A stretch of DNA of 64,000 nucleotides from Torreya grandis (taxonomy: Eukaryota > Streptophyta > Pinopsida > Cupressales > Taxaceae). Where the stretch lies: NCBI GenBank assembly GCA_037957365.1, contig JARHVA010002682.1:1329001-1393000 (forward strand), in the 5' to 3' direction. Positions 36,976 through 50,080 of the stretch are shown here, in pieces. Both the position numbers and the translations under genes were made by a program. The notes beneath the pieces were generated by a model, which saw only the letters and a list, made by a program, of their open reading frames with translations, was not told where the DNA came from and searched no databases. Each line of letters begins with the position of its first letter. The stretch's first letter is position 1.

Positions 36976-37500
36976 GTTGGGAAGTTTGGAAACCCATTAT
37001 TCAAGGACTTAAAAGTTAAGCTAGACACTCAAAGTTCCTAGTGTCCCTTATTGTAGAATCGATTGATATTGGTTTTGAGCATTTGGCTATGTATAAGCTA
37101 ATTTGGTCTTATTCTAGCAATATTGGTACCATGGTCAACTTCCAAAGCCCGATCCCTTTTTTCAGCTTCCCGAGACAGCCTCCATTATATTTTTTTGATC
37201 CTTTGGTCCAATTGTCTAGACCATACTCTACAATCTTGACAACCTTTTCTCTCCTATTTTAAATGGATGGGCCCATTTGCCCCCCTCATCGTTTTATTTT
37301 ATTCTAGACATTGGAAGTTGGCATTTCTGCCAATATGGCTAAATTTGCATCCAAAGTTACCATTAGTATGAAACAGTTGTGTTTTATTTACACACATAAG
37401 CATTATTGATTAGACATCTAGCATTAAGCAAGGCACATTCTTTTGTTCCAAATTTTCCATGATCCAAATCCCAAGAGGCATATTTTGCTATTTAGATATT
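36976..37500. other. No recognised feature
   Basis: Spacer between the direct repeats and the first Gypsy-associated block. The open frame at 37041-37262 has no family resemblance. Confidence 0.4.
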
Positions 37501-38210
37501 CAAAATAGAGAAAATAATAGAATTGGAACATAGATTTTTACTAATCATGTTATATAAATGGCATATTCCTAAAGGAGATGTATGACTACTTATCTTCTAC
37601 TATCTATCTATTTTCTAATGCTACAAGCACGCGCGCGCGCACGCACGCACACACACACAGACACACACACACATATTACAAGGTCATAAAGGCCTAAATA
37701 ACAATTATGGAAGTCAAAATGGTCGAGCTTTCATGTGACTTTTTTGCCTTCCATCGGTTAAATTGAATGATGTTAAAAGTTTAATGGTTAAAAACATCTC
37801 TATTGTCAACACTTGGCGATACTGCACAGTGTGAGTTAGCCTTAGGCGGTGTCGCATGTAGATGTCTGAGACCCTAAGGAATTTGTTCGTGGAAATTACC
37901 TCAAGTTTGGCATGCACATTGATGGCATAGTGCCCAATTTGCTTAAATTGCATTGCACTACTATAGAAGTGTGTGAGGCATCTAATGGAGATGGATTAAC
38001 GACCTTATAGGTAGTGTGTACCTCTAGATGTGGTTTGGAATACCACATATGGTTGTATAGGATTCACTATTACCACAAGTTGTGAGAATGTGGTTGGTGG
38101 CATCAATGGATCCCCTTATGGAAAATTCTCTTGGATTAGTTTCCCCACCTTGAGAAGCAATAAACCCATTACATTAAGTCTAGGAATCAAGATTGTAACT
38201 TTGGCTTATA
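37500..38210. repeat. Direct repeat R1 flanking the first Gypsy relic
   Basis: R1 (about 37500-38030) and R2 (39945-40464) share blocks in the same orientation: GAGAAAATAATAGAA, GGCATAYTCYT-AAGGAGATGTAT, TTATGGAAGTCAAA and GTGTGTG. They bracket the gag/protease relic at 38330-39745, so they may be its LTRs or duplicated flanks. The last part of R1 (38020-38140) also resembles 49230-49345 and 61000-61110. Confidence 0.45.
37629..37674. repeat. Alternating purine-pyrimidine microsatellite (CG then CA)
   Basis: GCGCGCGCGC followed by ACGCACGC and (CA)n with one AG interruption. About 46 bp of strict alternation in an AT-rich region. Confidence 0.9.
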
Positions 38211-38329
38211 TTTGAACTGGGGTGAATCATTTCCCTTGATGAGAGAGTTGACCTACTTTGGCAACTCTGTATATTGGCATAGAACAATTTAATGCATATA
38301 TAGTTTTCAAAATATGATTTGTTTTTAGC

Positions 38330-38830
38330 AGTTGAGATCATGCTATTGTAGGAGGTGAAGTTTTAGATGTTGAATATGCATAAGTGTATAACACAATCTT
38401 CTTAGGAGTTGGTGCAACATGATTGGAGTGTAGGATCACTTTAGGCATCCAATATCTCTTGTTGCCCACTAATACAATGACAGTATGAGGATTGGCTATC
38501 TACAAAGACTAGCACTTATGCATGCATGAATGCCTAAGGAGTACATCACAAACATTAATTGTTGCTACATCACAAATTAGCTCCTCTTTGAAAGGATAGA
38601 TAGGATATGAGAAATGAACTTGGTGAGTGACACATATACCTTTGGTGTTATAAGAACTGAGGCATCCTAGTTTGAAAGGTCATGGATGAGGCATGGTTGA
38701 CAAATTCAGTTGCTTGATAGTTGCTTTAGAGATGAGATTTTTCATGCTACCACCATTGATCATAAAATCCAGTGGTCACCCTAGCACCCACATCTGCAAA
38801 TGGAATAGGCATTATGCTTCAATGTATTGT
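38330..38830 (-). pseudogene. Gypsy aspartic protease relic (Gypsy-1)
   Basis: On the minus strand: DFMINGGSMKNLISKATIK (catalytic D-S/T-G region changed to NGG), then NLSTMPHP, then LICDVATINVCDVLL followed by a decayed RHSCMHK where plant Gypsy proteases have LGRPW. This is the standard Ty3/Gypsy retropepsin layout. At least three stops interrupt it. No reverse transcriptase or integrase was seen downstream (toward lower coordinates), so the element is internally deleted or truncated. Confidence 0.75.
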
Positions 38831-39745
38831 GCTCCTGGTGTAGCTTTTGCAGTGGCCACTGCAACATTTGAATCAAAGTCAATGATTCCTTTAGAGGACT
38901 TAACTTCAAAATCCTCTAATTTCGCCCATGTAGGAAAGTTATTTTGTGTATGGGACATATTTTGAATGGTTGTTGTTGTTGTGTTTGTCACACTATTCAC
39001 CTATCTTAGAATGTTGTGGCTTCTTGTCTAAAGAAGGTAATATATTTGGTGTCGATGATGTGTCACATATTTCTTTCATCTTAGACTCTTTCTCAATGGT
39101 TGCCACATAGTGATAGGCTTCTCCCATCATCTTGACCTTAGCCAACTTCAATTTAGATTAAATGAATGGTTGTAGGCCCTTACAATACTTGAGAACTCTA
39201 TGCTACTCTAACTTGAATGAGCCCAGTGTAAATCATGGAAGGCATTGGTGTAAGCATGGATTGAATGGTCGTGTCCTTGCCATAGTTGTTGCCAGTAAAT
39301 GTAGTGGTCATCACAGACATCTTCAAGATACTATTCATCCTTGAAGGCATCTAGGAAGTTTTCCTAGGTTGGTTCAGATTCTTCTTATGTTTGGTCTTTC
39401 TCCCACATAGTATGGGCTTGGCACCACTTCTTGACAGGGGAAGAAACTTTTAGAAGTGCAATCTTGATTTTCTCTTCATCAAACAAGTCATTCATAGATA
39501 ATCATGATTCTAATTGATCTAACCCCTCATTTACTAAATTTGAATTAGTTTTACCTCAAACACAAAACTTTAAATTCACTTGAAACCTAGGGGGACTTGA
39601 CCACCAAAAGCTTTACCTCATGAGTGAGATGATGGAACCAACCATTTGAGGACTTCAACCAGTTAGTCGAACATAAATGCTTTTGCTCTTGCAATTTTGT
39701 CATTATTGTTTCTTGGATTGCATCTTGTGAGTCATCTTTTGCCAT
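38831..39745 (-). pseudogene. Gypsy gag relic (Gypsy-1)
   Basis: Minus-strand start MAKDDSQDAIQETIMTKLQEQ at 39745, the usual opening of plant Gypsy gag. About 250 bases on, FDEEKIKIALLKVSSPVKKW and MWEKDQ (39480-39390) match the retrotransposon gag core (pfam Retrotrans_gag type). Later text (FNLKLAKVKMMGEAYHYVAT, 39140 down) fits the C-terminal part. Multiple stops and frame changes. It reads into the protease relic. Confidence 0.75.
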
Positions 39746-39944
39746 CTAAACTTTACTTAAATGATGTGGAAGATAATCTAAGGGGTCACCTGGTTTTTGG
39801 TTGAGCTAAATATACTCAAACCTCATTCAATGGGACATGCACAAACAAGATGAACCACTTACCTATATCCCAGGAGATTCAAGGGGACATCCTAAATGTG
39901 AATCTAGATATGGTGTTTGTGTGTGTAAAAGCAATATGTAATAA

Positions 39945-40464
39945 TAATCATAATAGAGAAAATAATAGAACTAGAATATGTGGTTTTATTAATTTGTGTG
40001 TTCTGTACATGGCATACTCTTGAAGGAGATGTATATTTGTTAATATTCTACCATATAATTGCTATCTAATGCTACATATATGTATACATAGATTACATTA
40101 AAGCCACAGAGGCATAAATAATTGTTATGGAAGTCAAATGATTGACCTTTCCATGTGTGACTATTACCTTTCATCACTTGAGTTGAAGAGTGTCAAAAGT
40201 TTAAATGTCAAAAAGTTTGCTTGTCCCCATGGGAACAGAGTTAGCAGTGTTATCAGAACTTGATGGTACCACATGATGTAACTTAGCCTTAACAATGTAG
40301 CATGTAGGTTTTTGGGACCTTGAGGAAGCCATCAGTGAAGCTGTAAAATGTTTGGTGCGTAAATGGATGGTGCCATAGCTAGTCTTTCCAAACTGTGTTG
40401 TGTCAATATAGAAGTGTGTGCACATGTGGTGGAGAGATAGATTATTGATCTTGGAGGTACCATG
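39945..40464. repeat. Direct repeat R2 flanking the first Gypsy relic
   Basis: Second copy of the R1 blocks (see 37500-38210). It is cut at 40464, exactly where LTR-like unit X begins. Confidence 0.45.
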
Positions 40465-41751
40465 TGTTTTACCCTAATTTGGATTAATGGGTGAGATTGA
40501 TATAAAAAATATAGAACATTGAAATGTAATTCAGATCAATAGATATGGTACTCAAGCATACATCTGAATGTAAAAGACTAAGATTAATTCTTTTGATTTG
40601 ACAAAGGCATATGCTGAATATATAAATTACTAAAGAGATCATGGTACTTAGATTTTATGGATGATTGTCTGGATGTGATTATATTTTGGAAGTGAAAATC
40701 AAGGATAAGTAGGCATGTGTTTATTTAGTTCCAAAATTGATTTGTTGTTTGCACTAGGTCAGTTTTGCAGGATCATGGTAGTATTACTAGTTGATAGTGA
40801 CCTACTGGTCAGTACTGACTTGCACATAAGTAGGGCACAATGATCATACAGTCACTTGTGACTATCTTTTCTTGCTATGTGTTTTTTTATCTCAAACCTT
40901 GATGATGTGCTCAGCTTTACAAATCAATTTCTTTTGCTTTAAAAACCCTAGATGTGTTTGTGAGTGCTATAAACCTAAAAAAATGAGGGATGTGTAATAG
41001 GTTGAGTTGACCCCAATTGCCCCCATTTGATGATTAACTCCTACTTGTATATCTAATACTTCAAAGAGGAAAATTAAGCCACATGTAGTTTTTCCACCTA
41101 GTGTGATTATGCAATCATGCCCCTTCACTATATGTATGCAACTAATGATGTGGCTTTGGTACTTGACAATGCTTGCTTTGACTTTGCTTTTGAGTGTTTC
41201 AGACTTGACTTGTGACTGCTCCTAGTGTAAGTTTGCTAATTTGGAAGAATATGGAAAATTTACTAAGTGTGCAATAGTGTATAGATCTATATCAGATAAG
41301 TGCCAAGTCCATTTTGAATGAGCCCTTGATTTGTTTATATATGGATCAAATTGAATAATTTCTCACTCCATCAACACACTAGGCTGATGAGTTGACCCTA
41401 AGGATGGGTTTTATTTTAGAAACTAGTCATTGCTAGGAGTAGGTTGATACTGACTAAATCAATTTAGTATCAACTAGAAATATTGACCAAGTCTAATAAA
41501 ATCGATCTATGTACAAGCAAACTGAATTGATAGTCTAGAGATGTCTATGAAGGATATTTAGTAGGTTTGAAATAGATAATGAGGAACATGTAGGTGTGTA
41601 TCAACATAATAAAAGGATTGACTTTTAAGATAATGTGCAAGTGTGAGAAGATGGAAGATTAGGAGCTTGTTTACGTGCTCAAGTCATACATGGTAAATGT
41701 GTGTCAATCTTGTCATTGTCAAGTAATGAAGACTAGGTGTTAGTATCTAAA
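40465..41751 (-). repeat. LTR-like unit X, copy A
   Basis: Plus-strand termini TGTTTTACCC...AGTATCTAAA. It is colinear with copies at 47958-49221 and 59729-60987, including the marker TGTGCAATAGTGTATAGAT and the block CACTATATGTATGCAA. The TGT...ACA-type ends and ~1.27 kb length suggest an LTR. Orientation is inferred from copy B, which sits upstream of a minus-strand gag. Here it stands without its own adjacent gag in the expected place, so it may be a solo LTR (flanks CCATG / AAATG, partial match). Confidence 0.6.
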
Positions 41752-43051
41752 AATGTTCCCATTTTATTAGAGTAATAAAATTATTAGAGTAAAAGAATAA
41801 AATGTACCTGAGTGTGTACAACACACTTTTTCTTTGGGAGATGGTTCCAAATATACAACTTTTCTCCATGCAAACCTATAATGTAAATGAAGTAGTCAAT
41901 ATCCACCTATGAAATATGAATTTTAAATATGAAAATTGAAAAAGTTTTAAGAGTAAGGAGTACACAAGTATGTAAGTAAATCATGTTGCCCTATAATTTG
42001 TTAGAGATGATGATTTCTTGTTGAAGCATTGGAGAGATATGCTTCTTTGTTGAATCATGTGGAGAGTTAGGGGATTATGCCCCAAATGTGTGTATTTAAG
42101 TAGGATCCTAGGTTGGGAATGCAACATGCCCCAAACCTCATGAATGTGGAGAAAATTATGCAATATACTAACCCAAATAACTATGCAGGAAAAGTAGAGA
42201 ACCGTAAGGCTAGGTTTGCTCAAAGAACTATCTATGCAAGTAAATGAGAGAACCATCGAGCCAATCTTGCTTAAAGAAAATGAATTCAACCATTACATAT
42301 GTATTATATATTTAAATTTAATGTTCGGTCTAGTTAGATCAAGTTCACTCCATGTAAAAACAAAGTGCATGATCGAAAGAGAGTGAACAATGTTCATGCT
42401 TCCATCATGAATACAGGGTTTGATTGTGTAGTTTCATTCAATGTAGAATGTAAAGCATGATTGAAAGAGAATAAACCATGTCCATGCCCCCATCATGACC
42501 ACAAAACTAAAAAATATGAACTAGAATGATTATCATTTGCCATTAGTTGTAATGTATGTATGTGCATGAACCAACATCATGTCCCATGAATCTGTACCAA
42601 CTGATATAGAATGTTATGCATATATATGCCAAATTTGAGAATGTGATCTCAAATGTATGTGAATGTGAATACCTGTAATTTTTTGTTGTGCATATGCCCA
42701 TACATATTTATCCATGTGTGTATGAATATGTGCTCAAGTGTATGTAAAGTAAATGCATGCACATGGCATATGTCCATGTGCTCTGTATCAATGTGTCAAT
42801 ATATGTCATGTATTTGGACCAATCTGATATCTAAATAATTTTGAATCTATGAAATCTCTGAAGACTATACTCTGATATGATTTTTTGCTCATTGAAACTT
42901 ATGTCTCTATGACAAGCCCACTGTAATGCCCCCCTTTTGAGACAAGGGATGTATCTTGTAAGCCACTCATCTCAAAATAAGAGTTACATGTACCATGTTA
43001 TGTGTAAAGATAACACCATGTAATATCAGTTGATCATGTAGAGAATATGTC

Positions 43052-43053
<2 letters not shown>
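41752..43053. other. No recognised gene
   Basis: Contains TGYATG-rich stretches (ATGTGYATG at 42540-42800) and a short duplicated phrase, AATGTTCATGC-TCCATCATGA against CATGTCCATGCCCCCATCATGA (42390, 42478). Nothing coding is supported. Confidence 0.4.

Positions 43054-43135
<82 letters not shown>
43054..43135. repeat. (AC)41 microsatellite
   Basis: 82 bp of uninterrupted AC. The apparent valine-cysteine open frame on the minus strand is a by-product. Confidence 0.98.
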
Positions 43136-43136
<1 letters not shown>

Positions 43137-43859
43137 CAATCAAGGCATGTATGTAGCATGTGAAATGTAGGGCATGCAAATGTCATGTCTAAATATATTT
43201 ATCAATGAAGCATATAGTTGTAGGATCATTGAATAAGAGTGCACAATAATAGGCCATGATAGAGATCATGGCACCCCTCAATGTCAGCAAGCTCAACAAG
43301 TGCAAGTGTTAGAATCACACATAGGGCCAATGGCCACATACAAGCGACATAAGATGTCACAAAAAATAAGGCCAAGGACTAAACACAAGGGGACATAGAA
43401 AATAGATCAAAAAAGGGACATTAAATGTGCCATGTCAAGCAAGGTCAAGAGCCACACACAATAGTCAAACATAAAACAACATATCCTTTAAAAGAGTAAC
43501 AACATCAATGGAGCATAAAACAAGGAACTAGCATACACCATCCACATATGTCAATGCCACAACACAATATAATGGCATATCATGTATCATTGTGTAAGAA
43601 AATGAGTAACTAGAAAGGCATGTGTAAACAATATAGGTAGCTCAACCAGGGTTGATTTTAAGAGGCCCTACTAGAAAACCTATTAAAAATATTTGGTGAA
43701 TCTAGTGAAATTTGATTCATTGGTGTGACAAATCCTCTATGGGCAATATCAAATCCTCTATTGATTTTTTTTCCATATAACGGTTTGGTTGTACCATAAG
43801 ACAAATGTCAAGCAATTACACTGAAAGGATATGTTGAATTCCCATGCTAGATGTTTGTG

Positions 43860-44035
43860 CTAGATGGCTGGGTCACATGGATGGGTCGAATGAATGGGAC
43901 GAACCACTGAGCTGAATGGTGAGGCCGGATGACTGGGCTGAATGGCAGGTTTGAATGGGGGGCCAAATGGCTAGGCTGAATGGCAGGACCGAATGGGTGT
44001 TCTGAACAACTGAGCCAAATGCCTATGTCAAATGA
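43860..44035. repeat. ~13-bp degenerate minisatellite
   Basis: About 13 consecutive variants of a 12-14-bp unit close to CTGAATGGCAGGG (for example CTGAATGGTGAGG, CCGGATGACTGGG, CTGAATGGCAGGT, CCAAATGGCTAGG). It is GC-richer than its surroundings. Confidence 0.85.
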
Positions 44036-44230
44036 CTTTCTGAGTGTCCAGTACCGAATGTTGATGTTGGGACATGCTGACGAGTGACTTGTTTGGCATT
44101 ATTGTGGGTCTGATGGTGTTTTTATTCATCATTATCATTCGGTTCCTCCATTCAACACTATTGTTCAGTTATGTGGTCCTTTGGTTTTGGTTCTGCTTGT
44201 TGGTTTGGTTGGTATCGACAGGCAATTATA

Positions 44231-44231
44231 T

Positions 44232-44287
<56 letters not shown>
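44231..44287. repeat. (TA)n(TG)n compound microsatellite
   Basis: 14 bp of TA followed by ~44 bp of TG without interruption. Confidence 0.97.
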
Positions 44288-44288
<1 letters not shown>

Positions 44289-45240
44289 CAAATTTAAGTG
44301 TAATATTATATATTATTGTAAAGGGTTGGTGAGCTGAGCCCAAAAATAATTTATATCCCTAAAATTTTGGTGATCCGGTCCCATTTGTTGACCCTAAAAA
44401 ATCACCAAAACCAAAATCTAAAAATTGGAATATTTGTGAATCAATGAATATTCACCACTAAAATTTACCATGAGTTCAACATGGTACAAAGGTCATAAAA
44501 ATATATAAATTGTAATAGTGAAACATGTGGAACCAAATGCCCCCAATATCAGCATGACCACTGGGTGGAGGGAAAATCAACATTTGTATGCCCATGTTTA
44601 ACATGCATGTCTTACATAGCACTCATATGATGTGAAATCCACATGTATATTCAAATAATATTCCATCTACTAATCATGAGATAACTAACATATGCAATTA
44701 GTGAATATAATCAATCAATGTCATGCTTAGGTCTTGACTTTGGATTTTTTTAATATTTAAATGTTTTCATATTGTTTGATTCTTTGTTTGTTTGTTTTTA
44801 AAATATTTGGGATTTGGAAAGGCTAACCAATGATCACATCAATGGGAGGGCCATGGGAAGTGCTTATATTGGATGGTGGAGGGGTATTTTGTCATGGATG
44901 GATTGTACTAATTGTGAGTGCTTTGGGATTTGATAAGGATTCATGTAGTGTACCATATATATCATGATCATTACTCATAAAACTTAGGGTATGATGAGTG
45001 GTTCTAGAAGGTTGATGGGTCTATGGTGTCAGTTGTATATTAGGAGGGTGCATCTTTGTATGTGTTTGTAGTGGAACATGATGAACTACTTGTGGTGATA
45101 ATTGAGTATGACTATAGGAGATGGCTTCCTCTGTGGTCTCTCAGTCACTTATGATGTGATCAATTGAATAAATGATAGTATAGATAGATATTGTATATGT
45201 GTAACAATCAACTTTGTGTGTTCTTCCAAAATATGTTTAT
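44288..45240. other. No recognised gene
   Basis: Spacer between the microsatellite and the 36-bp tandem array. No family resemblance seen in any frame. Confidence 0.4.
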
Positions 45241-45386
45241 TAGCCTTCTCTGAATAATGATCCTAAATAATTTTATCAACCTTATTTGAATAGTGATATG
45301 AATAGGCATATCAACCCTATTTGAATAATGATATTCAATATGTGTATCAATCATATATGAATAGTGATACGAAATATGTGTATCAA
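45241..45386 (-). repeat. 36-bp tandem repeat, 4 units (12 codons per unit)
   Basis: ATCAA landmarks end at 45279, 45314, 45350 and 45386, giving 35/36/36-bp periods. On the minus strand 45390-45208 is open and reads a 12-residue repeat, best seen as VDTHISYHYSYM and IDTHIEYHYSNR, with two decayed units after it. It lies just past the Gypsy-2 protease relic, so it could be part of that element's coding or spacer sequence. Confidence 0.75.
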
Positions 45387-45469
45387 CCAATCATGATGGT
45401 GGTGGGAGTGGATGACAAGATATCATTGACTATAGAGGGTACTCATATCATACACCTAGAATTGTGACC

Positions 45470-45860
45470 ACTTTGTTTATTATATGTACTTTAGGCATCC
45501 ATGTACCTGTAGAGGGAACTACACAAAGTCTCTACACTCATGGGCATCATAACAACATGTCAAATATTTCACTAGTTTGTAAAACCAAGAATGGTTTAGC
45601 TAATATGGTTGAGCCCACCTAAAAGGGTGATACTATGCATCCCAAGTTATTATGTCTCTATCCGTAAAATCCTTTAACTAATTTAGATGTATCTTCTAAA
45701 TCTTGTCATGTGTACCCAAGGGATCAGAGAAGTGTCATCATGCATATGTTCTCACTTGAACCATTGTCAATCATAACATTGTGTATAGGTAGTTCATCAA
45801 TGTAGGCTCGTATGAATAATGCATAAAATTTGAATCATCATCAACTATCTCACTATCATC
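45470..45860 (-). pseudogene. Gypsy aspartic protease relic (Gypsy-2)
   Basis: On the minus strand: MIDNGSSENICMMTLL near 45774, with the DNGS form of the catalytic triad typical of one plant Gypsy group, then a decayed core and CVVPSTGTWMPKVHI near 45500, equivalent to the GAVPS-LHQ-K end of such proteases. Several stops. Downstream reverse transcriptase is absent. Confidence 0.75.
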
Positions 45861-46059
45861 AAATGTAATCACGAATTATTGAGGTGTAATATTGTTAAGT
45901 GTATCAATGATAATATCTAATTGATGATCATATGTTAGCAATGGAGGATGCTTGTTGTATGTATAATGTACCTATGAAGTGTCCTTGGTTTCTGTTAACT
46001 CATGTTTAGGAAAATGATCATTAAGGATCTTCAACTTTTGATTTCTATTGTGTTATAGT

Positions 46060-47668
46060 TGAGATTCCTCTGCAGGAGTGTCCAAATTGATAATGTTGTC
46101 ATCTATGAGATCATGTATCTTATGTCTTAATTTGAAACATAGATTCATTGAATGCCTTAAAATTTGATGATACTTGCAATATGCATTACCATAATATTTC
46201 ATTTATCTAGGTCTGCTTTGATATAACTCTTATAGAAGGAGGAATGTTTTAAGGTTACACCAGAACAATTTATTTTGTAGCACACGAGGAGGTGATGGTA
46301 ATCATGAAAACTACCTCTTTGGTAGAGTTATCAATTGTAACTGGTTTGTAGGTTATGATAGTACATTAACTGTAATCTTTGCCTCATTCTTGTTATCAAT
46401 TGGGTTGATATTATAACTCATTTTTATTTGAAACTTCATTGTTTAAATAATTGTAGGAGTTGATGTATACTTAACTTTTCTCAAAGCAATTAACTTGACT
46501 TTGTTATCCCTCATTGTATGGAATACTTTGTCGAATGATTTGAATCTCTTCAATAAAATGGAATCATGTAGCAGTGCAAGCAAAATTTGTCTGAATATAT
46601 CTTTTAGTTCATTTTCGGCCATAACATTGGTCATCTTGGCTAACATGGTATTTTATCGAAGCACATAGTCACTAATTGGTTCATTGGATCACTACTTCAA
46701 TTTAGCAATTGATGCATAGAATAACTTCTCATTGACATTGATGGAAAAGTGTGCTATAAATTGATTGGATGGTGGGTCAAATTCTCCTATAGATTGAAGA
46801 GGAAGATCTTAAAACCATCTCAATGCATAGTCCCAAAGACTTCTTGGAAATAACTTGGTCAAGAGTTTGTCATTATATACATAGTCCAAGCATGTTGCAT
46901 GAATGATCTAAGATATTATTCAAGACCACCATTACCTTCACATAATAGAAAGGTGGGAGCAACGAATCGTGTCAATAGAAGGTAGGATACTATCTTAGGG
47001 GCTAATGGGTTATGGATAAAAGTGTGAAAATATGTGGCATTACTAGCTCTTAATGCACGTTGCTCTAATTACAACTTCACATGTAGATCTATAGCAGTCT
47101 ACTCAAAGGAATGTACATTAGATGAGGTTTTCAATGGAACATGTGTAGCCATCATGGGAGGGGTGAAGTTTTAATGTATAGTAACGGGAATCATAATATG
47201 TTAAAGGCTTTGTGTTGCCCCCAAACTTTGGGTTGAGGTCACTAAAAGTGTAGGCATAGGAATAACATCGGTAGTAGTGATATGAATACCTAATGTAGAA
47301 GAAATAACTCAAAAGGATTGGTTGATAATGGTAAAAGGATATTGTTGAGGTACTTGAGATATAACAACGTTATCTTGGTGTGTAGACTTAGATGTCAGGA
47401 TCAATTGGACAACTCCACCCACATCTTCAGGACATTGATGTAGTCTTTCACAAAATTTGAAAAATATTTTAACTTGGTTAAGATCCACCCGATTAAGTTC
47501 AAAGGGATCAATTCTATCTAGGCCCTCATAATTATATTGGTCATCATGTGCATTTTGATTATCTTGATTATCATGTTCCAATGGAGGCATATCAACATAA
47601 TCATGTATTTGCACATATTCATCAATAATTAAATTATCAAAAGGAGAAGAAATATTTATTGTATCCAT
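46060..47668 (-). pseudogene. Gypsy gag relic (Gypsy-2)
   Basis: On the minus strand: likely start MDTINISSPF at 47668, with an acidic N-terminal part open to 47309. The gag core is LFPRSLWDYALRWF and LPLQSIGEFDPPSNQF (about 46860-46740), the hallmark of plant Gypsy gag (Retrotrans_gag). It continues through MLAKMTNVMAENELKDIF (46646 down). A zinc-knuckle-like CKYHQILRHSMNLC with HDLIDDN lies at about 46190-46110, just ahead of the protease. Several stops and frame changes. It differs in sequence from the gag of Gypsy-1. Confidence 0.8.
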
Positions 47669-47957
47669 TTTAATTGAAGTACTAGGAATATAATTATGAT
47701 CTATAAGGGTCCCACTTAATTTAGCATGCCATCTTAGAGGTACAAGGTAGCTAGCCTTCTTAGATGCAATAGGATGGGATCATGGAAGAATGTAGAAGTC
47801 TAGGGCCAAAGATGAGAAAATTTATCATCCTTTGTATGGGAAAATCAAAAATCAAATCTGAGACCCTAAGACAAAAAAATGAAATCCTATAAAATTAAAA
47901 TCTCAAGGGAAAATGAAGGGATTTACATTATTTGATAGGTGTACAAGTTCACTAATA

Positions 47958-49221
47958 TGTTTTAACATAATTTGGATTAATGGGTGAGATTAATCTAATT
48001 AAGATACAACTTTGAAATATAATTCAAATCAATAGATATGGAATTCAAGCATACTTATGAATATAAGAGACTAAGATTGATTATTCTAATTTGACAATAG
48101 CATATGATAAATATAGAAAGTAAGAAATAGATTATGATACTTAACTTTTGTGGATGACTATCTGGTTGTGACTAGAGTATTGAAGTGAAAGTCAGGGATA
48201 AATAGGGTTGTGATTTGTTCAGTTTAAAAACTAATTCATTATGTGTTGGGTCAGTTTTGTAGGATCAAGTCAATATTTTTAGTTAATACTGACTTGGTGG
48301 ATACTAATCTATGAAAAAATAGCGAACAGTGATAGTACAATCACTTGCATCTATATTTTATTGCTCGATGTTTGTGATCTTGAACCCTGATGATGCACGT
48401 AACTCAATTAATCAATCCCATTTGCCTTCAAAACATTATGTGTGCTTGTGATGGTTAGAAACCTACAAAAATAGGGGAAGTGTAATGGGTTGAGTTGACT
48501 CTAATCATCCTTGTTTGATGATTTAATATTGCCTACATATCTAATACTCCAAGGAGGGAAATCAAGACACGTGTAGTTCTCCCACCTAGTATGATTTTAT
48601 AATCGTGCTCCTTCACTATATGTATGCAATAAATGATGTGACTTTGGTACTTGATAATGCTTGATTTGACTTGAATTTTGAGTGCTTCAAACTTAGCTTG
48701 TGACTGTGCTCATCATGATAGGTTTGAAAATTAGGAATAATATGGAATATTTTCTTAGTGTGCAATAGTGTATAGATGTATATCAAATAAGTGTCAAGTC
48801 CCTTTTGAATGATACCTTGATTTGTTTGTATATGGATCCAATTGAATAATTCTTCATGCCACTGACATGCTACACTAATGAGTGGGCCCTAAGTATGGCC
48901 TTAATTTTATAAAATAGTTTATTCTATGAGTGGGTTAGTATTGATCATATTATGTCAATATCATAAAGCAATGTTGACTAGCTCTAGGAGAACTAACATG
49001 CGCACAAGCGAACTGAATTGAGAGTCTGTTACAAGATATTTAGTGGTTTGAAATAGATAGTGAGGTTCCTATAGGTTTATATCAAGATAAAAAAGGGTTG
49101 AATATAAGGTAACATCCAATTGTGAGAGGATGATAGATTAGGACCTTGTTTGAGTGCTCAAATCATGCATATGTTAAGCTTGTCCTTGTCAAATACTGAA
49201 GACAATATTTTAGTATCTACA
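47958..49221 (-). repeat. LTR-like unit X, copy B (upstream of Gypsy-2 gag)
   Basis: Plus-strand termini TGTTTTAACATAA...TAGTATCTACA. It lies ~290 bp upstream of the minus-strand gag start, the usual place for a 5' LTR. A standard primer-binding site next to it is not recognisable. Confidence 0.6.
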
Positions 49222-50080
49222 TAGTGAACCCTTGGATGTGGTTTTGGAAAACTGCAAACCATTTCACATGATCCAAAATTACTATAATATGTGATAATGT
49301 GTTTGGTGGTATAGCTATAACCTCCTTTTTAGAATCCCCCGTATCATCCCAACAATTTCATGTTCTACTTCACATGGGTTGATAGAAGGCTAGTTAGTGA
49401 ACACTAGCTACCTAAACCCTAATGTATCTCTCAATCTATTTTCCTTAAAAATATGGGAAAAAGATTTATCTATTTCATGTCCACAAGATTCATAGTGCAC
49501 ACGTTGAGGGTAAGGAAGTGAAGCACAAAATAAGATGACCGAGCCAAAAAATTTAGATTTCTAATGCAAACACTTTGCAAGAGCATAATTTTAGGCTCTA
49601 AACACGTCTAGAGAAAAATGTATTGTCTTGTAAACCTTTTTTGATTATTTTCAAATTTCATAGTGACAATCATTACAAATTAAGTCACATGTTTCTAAGT
49701 TTAGATTTCTACAAATTTCATAGTGACAATCATTACAAATCTAGTTACACAATTCCAAGTTTAGATTTCTTTAATATGTCTTCTACAACATTCTACATCA
49801 AAATGTATCATTTATATCTTTATTGTATTATTCCAATTATTAGCTAGGAATTATTATTATATTATACATGCATTATTATGCTTAATTTAGTTTAATTTAT
49901 TTATTTGCATTAAACCTATAAATTCATTTACAATGATTTATTATTATTTTCATTATAATTAATACTTAATTTTTATGCAGTGTTAATATCTTTAATTATT
50001 TTTAATTTAAGTAAAATTTATTAATGACATTATTGTTTTATTATTAGTCCTTACTAAAGCAAGGAAATATATGAATCACT

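Noticed and set aside
37500..40464. R1 and R2 as certain LTRs of Gypsy-1
   Set aside because: They share blocks and bracket the relic, but clear TG...CA ends, a primer-binding site and target duplication are missing, so I kept them only as direct repeats.
42967..43179. Minus-strand protein with a long Val-Cys repeat
   Set aside because: Created by translating the (AC)41 microsatellite.
44074..44337. 87-codon open frame, partly Val-Cys
   Set aside because: Runs through the (TG)n tract; the hydrophobic front part is T-rich non-coding sequence without homology.
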